A stretch of 64,000 nucleotides of DNA, from assembly GCF_030323025.1 (NCBI RefSeq), contig NZ_CP097329.1:1-64000 (forward strand), read 5' to 3'. Below, in pieces: positions 25,457 through 32,764 of the stretch (position 1 is its first letter; each line of letters starts with the position of its first letter). Source of the stretch: Pseudanabaena mucicola str. Chao 1806. GTDB taxonomy: Bacteria; Cyanobacteriota; Cyanobacteriia; Pseudanabaenales; Pseudanabaenaceae. The position numbers and the translations under genes are program-made. The notes under the pieces are model-generated. The model worked only from the letters and a program-made list of their open reading frames with translations. It ran no database searches and had not been told where the DNA came from.

Positions 25457-25599
25457 TTTGAAGAATGCTTAAACCTTCTCTTTTCGCTGTAGGTTACGGC
25501 GGGAAATGGTGTCGATACATAGCCTCGGCTGGGGCAATTGACACCTATGTGTCCTCTGGGGAACTCTGAGGCGTTCCAAACCTCTATTGGATTAATCTA

Positions 25600-25738
25600 A
25601 TTGTAATCTATTTAGAACTCAATTGCAATCTATTTAGACTACAAAATAGAATTTATTTACATAACTTAATATGTCTGAAAGCAAGATTTAAAGCCAAAAA
25701 ACTCTACAGATAAACCCTAAAATGTAATCTAAATAGAA
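25600..25738. repeat. Iteron-like AATCTATTTAGA repeats
   Basis: ATTGTAATCTATTTAGA (25600-25616) and ATTGCAATCTATTTAGA (25622-25638) are 22 bp apart, two helical turns. A related TGTAATCTAAATAGA lies at 25723-25737. They sit upstream of the SLOG gene in a 350-bp non-coding gap and could be operator or initiator-binding sites. Confidence 0.5.
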
Positions 25739-25776
25739 TGCAAATTTGCTATAATAAAAAGAAAAGGGTAGAAAAA

Positions 25777-26202
25777 ATGGCAGTAATCGGAGTGACGGGC
25801 GCGAGAAAGCTAACCACTGAGCAAGTGGAACAACTCAAATATGAACTCTGGGAACTAGACAGAATAGGAACTGAATGGCACATCGGCGACGCGGCGGGAG
25901 TGGATGAAGTCGCGAGAAACTGGGTAGTAAATGGAAATGTAACCACCTACGAAGTAACTGGAACTGAAAAATGGAACTACGCGGAGAGAAGCACTCGCAT
26001 GGTAAAGGCGATCGCCGCCGCAGGTGGCACACTGCACGCATGGGCAAACAAACCAGCACCCAAGGGGCTAAAACCTGCAAAAAACTGGAAAGGCGCGAAC
26101 GGTAGCGGCACATGGGGGACTGTGGCGCTAGCCTGTGGGCTAGGGGTAAAGGTAGAACTACACTGGCTAGAGGACGGGCTAGAAGCACCAGACTGGCTAT
26201 AA
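25777..26202 (+). CDS. SLOG-like (DprA/YspA-type) nucleotide-binding protein
   Basis: 141 aa from the ATG at 25777. IGVTGARKLTTEQVEQL, WHIGDAAGVDEVARNW and the later WNYAERSTRMVKAI with GGTLHAWANKPAPKG follow the SLOG Rossmann-like pattern (GxR..., GGAxGxD). SLOG proteins sense or process nucleotide-derived ligands and occur in conflict systems. Codon use has a high share of AAC/GCG compared with neighbours. Rightward, alone in this part. Confidence 0.6.
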   Translation: MAVIGVTGARKLTTEQVEQLKYELWELDRIGTEWHIGDAAGVDEVARNWVVNGNVTTYEVTGTEKWNYAERSTRMVKAIAAAGGTLHAWANKPAPKGLKPAKNWKGANGSGTWGTVALACGLGVKVELHWLEDGLEAPDWL

Positions 26203-26675
26203 GGTTGGCGGCGAAAACTGGGGGCAAAAAACACGGGGGACTAGCCAAAACGACCGCACCCCGCACACACTCACACTAGGCTAGGGGGTTTGGGGGAGCG
26301 CCAATGAGCGTCCCCCAATCAATTCAAACAAATCGCGTTAGCGTCCGAGCGCACTGACACACAATAAATTTAAAAGCACTAAGCTCAAGTCACAGAATAA
26401 AATGCGAAGCTCAATAGCTCCAATGACTTGAACTTAAGTGCTATACTCGCCCCCATCCCGTCAGTGCGCCCGAGGGGTTTGGGGACACTTCCCCATTCAT
26501 TCAAAAACTGGCGAAGCAACAATAGGCGATCGAGGGGTTTGGGGACACTTCCCCATTGAATTACTGGCATTTTGCCCGATCGCATAAAAGTTTAGTCCGT
26601 TGTTTCTGGAGCATTTGCCAAGCAAAAAATTATGCTTAGCCCTTCAAGATTTTTTGCTTGGCAATTGCGGTCTTT

Positions 26676-26761
26676 GTGCCTTTGTCATGGTGCGATTTTA
26701 GAGGGCGATCGCTCAGCCCTTATAGCGCCCGAAAAAAACGCACTATGACAGCACAGTTCGG
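26676..26761 (+). repeat. Structured repeat unit A
   Basis: Begins GTGCCTTTGTCATGGTGCG and ends CGCACTATGACAGCAC plus AGTTCGG. The arms pair: GTGC/GCAC, GTCAT/ATGAC, GTGCG/CGCAC. Preceded by the 15-bp hairpin at 26615-26664. Confidence 0.75.
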
Positions 26762-27028
26762 ATCGGGCTTTGCCCGTCAATATAGATGTTAGTTACTCGA
26801 GGTGGTGGGCCAGGTGCAATAACTCTAAATTTCTCAGACAGCGATCGCTATTTAGCACCTAGCCCAACGCCGACAACGCAGCCACAAATTAAACTATTCG
26901 GGCGATCGCTCTAAGCTTTTGCAACTTTCCCCTAGAACGAGAATCAACAAACTTTCAACTTACGGACACGGTGCGATCGCCGATCTTGGGTGCAGCAGGA
27001 AGATCGGCGAATAGCACTGTGTATCTTC

Positions 27029-27114
27029 GTGCCTTTGTCATGGCGAAATTTTCAAAATTCCTGCTTAGTCCTTCGAGAATTTTGCAAATTTCGCGATGAC
27101 AGCACAGGTTCGGA
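27029..27114 (+). repeat. Structured repeat unit B
   Basis: Same ends as unit A (GTGCCTTTGTCATGG; GATGACAGCACAGGTTCGGA), but the inner stem is changed on both sides: GCGAAATT pairs with AATTTCGC. Preceded by the hairpin at 26978-27009. Confidence 0.75.
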
Positions 27115-27705
27115 TTACGCAGTATCAATAGGCGATCGAGGGTTTGGGACACTTCCCAATTAAACAAATGGCATTTTGCCCGATCGCATAAACGCGAAGC
27201 AACAATTGTTTCTAAAGGCGGGGCGATCGCAAGTTTTGGGCTTTGTCAGGAAAACTTGCGATTAGCCCTGCCGATCTTATTGGTAGCGAAGATGGGCGTA
27301 GGTACTCCGTAGCCTATCGTAGCGGCACACCAGAGATAAGTCTCAACCGAGGATTCGATAACCTAGACGAGAGAGTGCAGTGGAGAGAGCGTAGTGCAGT
27401 GTAGTGAAGCTGTGAGCCATAAACCCTGTAGCGATCGCAAGTAACCTTTGATATCAGGACTGGCGAACGGCGCAACGAAACAAACGCAGCGATCGCAACG
27501 GAACGAACGGTCGGCAACATTAACGATTGGTTGGTAGCGTAGGTGGGCGTATGAGTGTAAGGAGCGTAGGAACGGAGCGACTGAAACGAATAGCTGACCG
27601 TAGCGGCACATCACAAACAGCGATCGCATGAACTCTTGAGGCGTTGCAAATTTAAAAATTATGCTCAGCCCTTCAAGATTTTTTAATTTGCAATGCCGAT
27701 CTTTC

Positions 27706-27786
27706 GTGCCTTTGTCATGGTGCGATCGGTAATCTTGGGCGATCGCAGGAAGATTGCCGAATAGCACGATGACAGCACAGTTCGGA
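27706..27786 (+). repeat. Structured repeat unit C
   Basis: GTGCCTTTGTCATGGTGC ... GCACGATGACAGCACAG then TTCGGA. Contains a GGG...CAGG-loop hairpin (27727-27759) inside. Preceded by the hairpin at 27644-27693. Confidence 0.75.
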
Positions 27787-28010
27787 CACGCAGTATCAAT
27801 GTTTCTGGGTAGTTGGCAAAGTGGGCCATAAAAATCTGCCTAGCTTTGATTCCTAATAAGAGCGATCGCTATTGGTAAAGATTTTTTGGCTCACGGAAAC
27901 GCAGCGGCAATCTTGTACTGGAAATAACTGATAACTTGGGACTGCTAGCACGTCGCGATCGTAGATCTTGGGTGCAACAGGAAGATCTGCGGTTAGCGAT
28001 GTGCTTTTTC

Positions 28011-28093
28011 GTGCCTTTGTTGCGGTGCGATCGCCATTATTAGACCATTTCAAAAACTCAAGAGCGATCGCACGGCAACAGCACAGGTTCGGA
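28011..28093 (+). repeat. Structured repeat unit D
   Basis: GTGCCTTTG and CAGCACAGGTTCGGA are kept, while the stem has changed to TTGCGGTGCGATCGC pairing with GCGATCGCACGGCAA. Preceded by the hairpin at 27960-27991. Confidence 0.75.
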
Positions 28094-28162
28094 CGCGAAG
28101 CAACAATACATTTGGGATATTTGGCTTTAAATCGAAACTTTATACAATGCGATCGCCTTATG

Positions 28163-28213
28163 GTTCTAGTGGAAATTTTGCAACAAATGCGATCGCTAAT
28201 TGTTCTAGTGGAA
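28163..28213. repeat. Two direct copies of the element dodecamer
   Basis: GTTCTAGTGGAAA at 28163 and GTTCTAGTGGAA at 28202, between the hairpin tract and the zinc-ribbon gene. Confidence 0.75.
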
Positions 28214-28215
28214 GA

Positions 28216-28497
28216 TTAACCTTCCCATCCGCACATCGGACAATTCCAACTGGACCGATCGCTATCAGAATACTCATGCCGACATTGCGGACACATACCC
28301 GTAAACATGGGATGCGTCATTAAAATCTGGTACTGCTGCGCTCTGGTCAACCTCTGCACATGGTCAGTTTCATAGGTCACTGGCAACTTGAGATCGGGGC
28401 ATACTTCACCATCAATGCCTACAGGATGGATCTCACAGACTAAATCATGGCTATGGGCATAGTGGCGACAGCGATCGCAGTCGGGTATTTTGGGCAT
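28216..28497 (-). CDS. Zinc-ribbon protein
   Basis: 93 aa with several cysteine pairs: CDRCRHY, LVCEIHP, EVCPDL, then CPQCRHEY and CPMCGWEG at the C-terminus. The last two CxxC form a zinc ribbon. Function unknown; small two-ribbon proteins are common on cyanobacterial plasmids. A dodecamer copy (28528-28539) lies upstream of the start. Confidence 0.6.
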   Translation of the reverse strand: MPKIPDCDRCRHYAHSHDLVCEIHPVGIDGEVCPDLKLPVTYETDHVQRLTRAQQYQILMTHPMFTGMCPQCRHEYSDSDRSSWNCPMCGWEG

Positions 28498-28527
28498 TTG
28501 CTTTTTATAGATAGGCGATCGCTTAAT

Positions 28528-28539
28528 GTTCTAGTGGAA
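28528..28539. repeat. Element dodecamer, single copy
   Basis: GTTCTAGTGGAA, upstream of the zinc-ribbon gene. Confidence 0.7.
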
Positions 28540-28579
28540 TTTTGACAAGATTGGCTGAGATGTTAGCTTTTAAAATTTG

Positions 28580-29110
28580 TTAATAGTCAGGGTATAGATT
28601 ACTAAAAATCCAGTCCAGCAAATAACCATGATGAAAAGCACAGCCTAGTTCTTGTTTGCCAACTGTGGGTAAATGTCCTTTTGGAGCATCAAGTGCATAG
28701 GATGTCTCGCGGTCAAAACGCCATTCGTAAACACCTGCACTTAGCCATCCAAGAACAATAGCTAGTGCAGTCATTGGAACCCACTTTCCTACTATCGGAT
28801 ATTTTTCTTTAACTACTGCCTTCCCTAACTCTTTTGTCTCAGCAAGAATATCTTGGTAGATTTGCCATTGGACGCTAAAGCCAAAATGACCATTGCTATG
28901 CTCGACCCAAAGACGATCAATTTCTTTTAGTTCTTCTGTTGAGAAAGCTTTAATTTTTGGAATAAGTGCTTTCCTGACAGTTGTACCAGAATCGATATTT
29001 AAGTCTTCTGGGTTAATTTGAAAAGTCAATCTTTTTGTTTCTAAATCTGCTTCCCGCCAGTTTTGGGCAACGAGAAGATCTTGCAAAGTTTGATGGTGAG
29101 CGTAAAGCAT
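28580..29110 (-). CDS. GUN4-domain protein with membrane segment
   Basis: 176 aa. LQDLLVAQNWREADLETKRL, EIDRLWVEHSNGHFGFSVQWQI and the distal GHLPTVGKQELGCAFHHGYLL match the porphyrin-binding GUN4 fold. Unusually, the domain is interrupted by a short hydrophobic segment (VPMTALAIVLGWLSAGVYEW). Cyanobacterial GUN4 relatives other than the chelatase cofactor are often fused to kinases or other modules and probably sense tetrapyrroles. It lies 2 bp after the 2-TM protein gene, so they are cotranscribed. Confidence 0.75.
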   Translation of the reverse strand: MLYAHHQTLQDLLVAQNWREADLETKRLTFQINPEDLNIDSGTTVRKALIPKIKAFSTEELKEIDRLWVEHSNGHFGFSVQWQIYQDILAETKELGKAVVKEKYPIVGKWVPMTALAIVLGWLSAGVYEWRFDRETSYALDAPKGHLPTVGKQELGCAFHHGYLLDWIFSNLYPDY

Positions 29111-29112
29111 AC

Positions 29113-29490
29113 TTATTTAACGAATAACCATGCACAGATAAACGAAAGAGGCAAAAGATAGCTTGGCAAAAGTCCCGTCCATGTTGAGCTAGGGAGGACA
29201 TCAAATGTATATCTTTTATCCTTTTTAAGTAGCCTCAATGAATTTGTAGCTGCAAAAACTCCAAAAAGTATGAGGATACACGTTGATATACCGATGTAGG
29301 GTAGGTTGGTTAAAAATTTATAGACTCGTGGATCGGGATTCGGAGATGATACTGCTTGCAATGCGATCGCATAAGCAGCAAAAAAAAGCGATTGAGAGTT
29401 CAAAAGCCATGTTAGTCGCTGGTTAATTAAGTTGTCTTCGTGTTCCCATTTTTGCCTTCCAGCAAGATACTCCTCATGCGGATTAGCCAT
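29113..29490 (-). CDS. Membrane protein partner of the GUN4 protein
   Basis: 125 aa from ATG 29490 (GAGG 8 nt upstream). An N-terminal amphipathic region (YLAGRQKWEHEDNLINQRLT) precedes about three membrane segments (LNSQSLFFAAYAIALQAV, YIGISTCILILFGVFAATNS and a C-terminal one). Unknown family. The Trp/Arg-rich N-terminus is reminiscent of small membrane effectors, but no assignment is made. Confidence 0.5.
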   Translation of the reverse strand: MANPHEEYLAGRQKWEHEDNLINQRLTWLLNSQSLFFAAYAIALQAVSSPNPDPRVYKFLTNLPYIGISTCILILFGVFAATNSLRLLKKDKRYTFDVLPSSTWTGLLPSYLLPLSFICAWLFVK

Positions 29491-29554
29491 ATCTAACCTC
29501 ACTTTCTAAAGTTAATTTTTCAACACCTCAACATGATGTCACGCTAACCGTTAC

Positions 29555-30116
29555 GTTTCCAATCAATCGCGTCCCCTAGCGAGTAGGGGAGGCGGTGATT
29601 TAGATGTTGATAAATTCATTATTGATAGTTTCCAATCAATCGCGTCCCCTAGCGAGTAGGGGACGTTAGTAGTAGTGATAAACTACCTAAGCACTTTATT
29701 GTTTCCAATCAATCGCGTCCCCTAGCGAGTAGGGGAAGAAAGAATATGCTTATAGCCGAGTTGCGTAATGCCTAGAGTTTCCAATCAATCGCGTCCCCTA
29801 GCGAGTAGGGGATTGATCGGGCGCGTCGTACGCTGTTCCATAATTACTTCAAGGTTTCCAATCAATCGCGTCCCCTAGCGAGTAGGGGAAGTTGTATGAG
29901 CTATCTTTCGAGATAAGTACATTAAAAGTTTCCAATCAATCGCGTCCCCTAGCGAGTAGGGGACAGGGACTTCTTTAAAATCAGGAACTATGGCATGACC
30001 GTTTCCAATCAATCGCGTCCCCTAGCGAGTAGGGGATAGATGTACTCAGACTATCGTTCCTATATCAAGTTGGTGATGTTGTTTCCAATCAATCGCGTCC
30101 CCTAGCGAGTAGGGGA
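29555..30116 (-). CRISPR. Orphan CRISPR array, block 1 (8 repeats)
   Basis: Eight copies of a 36-bp repeat, starting at 29555, 29628, 29701, 29777, 29854, 29928, 30001 and 30081; spacers are 37-44 bp. The repeat begins GTTTCCAATCAATCGCGTCC on the plus strand and contains the stem CCCCTA/TAGGGG. Read on the minus strand it ends TTGGAAAC, the usual 3' form, so transcription is probably leftward with the leader on the right. No cas genes adjoin it, and the repeat is unrelated to the larger array. Confidence 0.95.
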
Positions 30117-30468
30117 CTCAAGCTGACCAAAAGCACCAGTGGTAGAAACGTGTAGAGATTTTGGAGTGTTGTCTAGAATGTCGGTTGCCATATTTAATCC
30201 TGAGTAAACTTAATAAAATTGGGCTGGGCTGGTTTATTTTTTACCTTTGGTATTATCTCCGTTAGGTGGAGAGATAAGAGCAACGGTTAAAGCAAAAACC
30301 CAAACAGAAAAACAGAAACCTGTCCAAGGAAAAAACATTGGGTGTACCTATTTAGAGAGAGAATTATATTGGATGCGTAGTTTATTTAGTGTTGTACTTG
30401 GGCTGGGTCGCCCCCTAATGTATCGGGGGAGGTCGCGCCAGTGTTGTATTGTGAATCATGCTGCTGCT
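30117..30468. other. 352-bp insert between the two array blocks
   Basis: Non-repeat DNA where a spacer should be. On the minus strand it carries a hairpin (TTATCTCTCC with GGAGATAA, near 30256-30278), an A/T-rich stretch, CAGGAT, and an ATG at 30191 opening MATDILDNTPKSLHVSTTGA; that frame ends inside the first CRISPR repeat of block 1. A GC-rich palindrome lies near 30407-30438. Confidence 0.6.
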
Positions 30469-30658
30469 GTTTCCAATCAATCGCGTCCCCTAGCGAGTAG
30501 GGGAGAACAATCTCTGCTATCATAAATACATCTACACTTATAGTTTCCAATCAATCGCGTCCCCTAGCGAGTAGGGGAATTCTTAGCTATTTGTGAAGAT
30601 AGAAGTGACCTTGCCTTACCAAGTTTCCAATCAATCGCGTCCCCTAGCGAGTAGGGGA
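30469..30658 (-). CRISPR. Orphan CRISPR array, block 2 (3 repeats)
   Basis: Three perfect copies of the same 36-bp repeat at 30469, 30543 and 30623 with 38-44-bp spacers. Confidence 0.93.
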
Positions 30659-30917
30659 GTACCTATCTTAGCACCCTTACCCTGTCTGCTGTCCATATCC
30701 AGTTTGCGAGGGCTGTCCAAAAAACAGCAAAAAAGTTAAATATGCAATCATCTAAAAAACTCAAAATGGTTACTCAGTATATTGTCGAGGGCTATAACGA
30801 AAATAGGTTGTTTAGGGTATATTTTTACAGCCTTCGCAAAGCGCTGATACAAAATCGCTCAAACTTAGAATCGCCATTTGTTAGCGATCGCAGTTGGTAA
30901 CACTACTCGATCCAACA
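30659..30917 (-). promoter_or_regulatory. Probable leader of the orphan array
   Basis: AT-rich gap on the upstream side of the array in its likely direction of transcription. Contains an inverted repeat GCGAGGGCTGT / ACAGCCTTCGC (about 30707 and 30829) and long A/T runs. No ORF. Confidence 0.45.
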
Positions 30918-31682
30918 TTAAAACAAATTCAAAAATTCAGTTACCACAGCTTCGGCATCCTTACGACAATCACTAGCCGTAAATCTTGCAGTCGCAATGC
31001 CCTCACGCAATAGCACGCGATCGCGTACATAGTCCCGTTGGGTATTGCTTTGCTGTTGATGGTGTTTACCATCTACCTCTAGGGATATGCACTTACCTTT
31101 GTGAAATACCAAAAAGTCTACCTCTAATCTACCCGTCATCGTCATATCCGATATAGGTGAACCATTGCCACTAATTCGACCTCTGGCATTGGCAAAAAAT
31201 AATACCCCTCGTTTGTCCAACTGCTCCGCAATCTTGATTTCGACACCAGAACGAAAATACATCCCTCCCCATTCCATCGGTGGGTTAACATCGGCATTGG
31301 TACTTTGATTTTGTGTGGGTTGATCTCCTCCCACAACTAGCGATGATGATTTGGTAATCGTTTCAATTTTTTGCTTAATGCGATCGTCAAAGAATAATCG
31401 CCATAAGTGCTGACTGCCTGAGCCATTAGGTTGACCGATATAGGTTAGGTGCAGATATTCATGCAACTCGACATAGAAATTTGGCTTAGTCCGACGATAT
31501 AACCATTCATTGACCTTTCTCCTTAACTTAGAACGATCTAAATCTGGTTTTTGATACAGGTCTACAAATATGTCTAGAAGCTTACTGGTTGGAACTTCTA
31601 TGAAATTGGGGAGCTTGTCACCTATGGGAACTAGGCTAGAACTAACTCTATGTTCAACACCATCAAGGCTAAATTCTGTCAT
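30918..31682 (-). CDS. DUF559-type PD-(D/E)XK nuclease
   Basis: 254 aa from the ATG at 31682, which overlaps the upstream stop (TGATG). The C-terminal 100 residues read RLEVDFLVFHKGKCISLEVD, then GKHHQQQSN, RDYVRDRVLLREGI and TARFTASDC: the acidic EVD and downstream E-x-D of the Vsr/DUF559 endonuclease fold. The N-terminal 150 residues are helical and unrecognised. It forms a tight pair with the membrane-anchored nuclease upstream and sits beside a CRISPR array, suggesting a defence module. Confidence 0.65.
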   Translation of the reverse strand: MTEFSLDGVEHRVSSSLVPIGDKLPNFIEVPTSKLLDIFVDLYQKPDLDRSKLRRKVNEWLYRRTKPNFYVELHEYLHLTYIGQPNGSGSQHLWRLFFDDRIKQKIETITKSSSLVVGGDQPTQNQSTNADVNPPMEWGGMYFRSGVEIKIAEQLDKRGVLFFANARGRISGNGSPISDMTMTGRLEVDFLVFHKGKCISLEVDGKHHQQQSNTQRDYVRDRVLLREGIATARFTASDCRKDAEAVVTEFLNLF

Positions 31683-32626
31683 CAATCCCCAGCCAAATAA
31701 GTTTGTCGATAATTTTTCTCCGCCATCTGCGCCGCCTCTGCCTCTGTCCATTGCCGCATCGTTGGTAAGTCCTCTGTACGGCTAAACTGATTTAGCTCTA
31801 GGCTATCCCCTATCACCTCGGCAATGAGTTGGGCGATCGCCTTACAGCAACCCTTCGGATACCGTGCTACTTGCTCCTCGGCAAATCTAATCACTAACCA
31901 ATTCTTCGCAAGAAAGTGGTTGTTGCGGCGAGCATCCTTGGTTGCACCATCAAAATGTGTGGGTTCACCAGTCTTGTGAACGTAAGGCTCATCAACCTCA
32001 ATGTCGATATATAGACTAAGTGAGCGATCGATATAGGTAAAGTCAAGACTATAGGGATACTCATAGTTGGGAATACGAGATGTCAGCCCACGATGTACTT
32101 TACCCTTGAAATAATTGTTGAGATAAGCATAAAACTTGGCTTCCGAAAAACCCTCTTGAGCTTTGCTATTTTCCCCATCGTGGGGTTCGGTCTGCCTGAG
32201 CGAGAGTAATAACTGCTCCTGCTGATATTTGGCAACATTTTCAGGACGATAAAGCCGTAACATTTCCTCTGTATGTCGATCCCTTGCCCTCATATGCTCC
32301 TGCATTAGCCTTGGGTATTTCCGCACATAGTCATCATGTTCCCGCTTGCGTTGGGGAAAACTTTGCCTCATTGTCCATGCAGCATAGGCGATCGCAGCAA
32401 TACTCGCTAAACCACTGACAGCCCCTAGAACTGGGTTAATAAAGACAAATATCACTGACACCGCAAAACCAATCGTGGCATAAGTTATCAGTGCCATGGT
32501 GTCATAGGGCTGCGGTGGTGGCGATGGCGGACTCGGTGAGATATCGGCAAAGGGTGGGACTGTTGGCTTTGCACTTTTGGCATTGCGAATGCGATCGGGA
32601 ATTAGGACAATTGGGAAGGTAGTCAT
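31682..32626 (-). CDS. Membrane-anchored DUF559-like nuclease
   Basis: 314 aa. A Pro-rich N-terminus is followed by two membrane segments (about 44-85, YATIGFAVSVIFVFINPVLG and AVSGLASIAAIAYAAW), a charged helical stalk (KREHDDYVRKYPRLMQEHMR), and a C-terminal nuclease-like domain with LDFTYIDRSLSLYIDIEVDE, DARRNNHF and WLVIRFAEEQV. The acidic DF...EVDEPY residues and the R-F strand fit PD-(D/E)XK. Translationally coupled to the next gene. Confidence 0.65.
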   Translation of the reverse strand: MTTFPIVLIPDRIRNAKSAKPTVPPFADISPSPPSPPPQPYDTMALITYATIGFAVSVIFVFINPVLGAVSGLASIAAIAYAAWTMRQSFPQRKREHDDYVRKYPRLMQEHMRARDRHTEEMLRLYRPENVAKYQQEQLLLSLRQTEPHDGENSKAQEGFSEAKFYAYLNNYFKGKVHRGLTSRIPNYEYPYSLDFTYIDRSLSLYIDIEVDEPYVHKTGEPTHFDGATKDARRNNHFLAKNWLVIRFAEEQVARYPKGCCKAIAQLIAEVIGDSLELNQFSRTEDLPTMRQWTEAEAAQMAEKNYRQTYLAGD

Positions 32627-32629
32627 GAA

Positions 32630-32764
32630 TTATTTTTTCTTTTGCCTAGCGCGATCAAATTGGCGGCGTTTCCATCGGTAAGTATTGCTTCTGAGTGAAA
32701 TTAGTTGATAGAAGCCATCTATCAGGAAGTTTAGAAATTGTCGAAGGCGCGATCGCTTTTTCAT
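32630..32764 (-). CDS. Very basic 44-aa protein
   Basis: MKKRSRLRQFLNFLIDGFYQ then a tail rich in Arg/Lys. Its ATG overlaps the TGA of the upstream gene (ATGA), with AGGAG just before, so translational coupling is likely. No family known. May be cytoplasmic-face membrane binding. Confidence 0.4.
   Translation of the reverse strand: MKKRSRLRQFLNFLIDGFYQLISLRSNTYRWKRRQFDRARQKKK

Larger units (their letters stand above)
26203..28215. repeat. Two-kilobase non-coding tract of structured repeats
   Basis: No convincing gene. The tract contains at least four families: G-rich hairpins (about 26283-26325, 26471-26494, 26531-26554, 27136-27156, GGGGACACTTCCCC type); long hairpins with AGCCCTTCAAGA loops (26615-26664, 27644-27693, variant 27046-27091); GGG...CAGG-loop hairpins (26978-27009, 27228-27260, 27727-27759, 27960-27991); and four composite units listed separately. 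TGGCATTTTGCCCGATCGCA occurs twice, near 26563 and 27168. Could be an origin, a transfer region or a cluster of non-coding RNAs. Confidence 0.7.

Noticed and set aside
25749-26266. Leftward ORFs rich in Pro/Ser/Leu opposite the SLOG gene
   Set aside because: Antisense shadows of a GC-biased gene with no domain.
26676-28093. Composite units as integron attC sites
   Set aside because: The paired structure is similar in size, but the GTTRRRY/RYYYAAC core sites are not present and no tyrosine integrase is visible.
26676-28093. GGTTCGGA as a tRNA T-arm
   Set aside because: No acceptor or anticodon stem could be folded around it.
26385-28219. Short ORFs within the hairpin tract
   Set aside because: No conserved-looking protein, no ribosome sites, and they coincide with repeated hairpins.
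30247-30525. Rightward 92-aa ORF between CRISPR blocks
   Set aside because: It runs into the CRISPR repeat and has no recognisable product.
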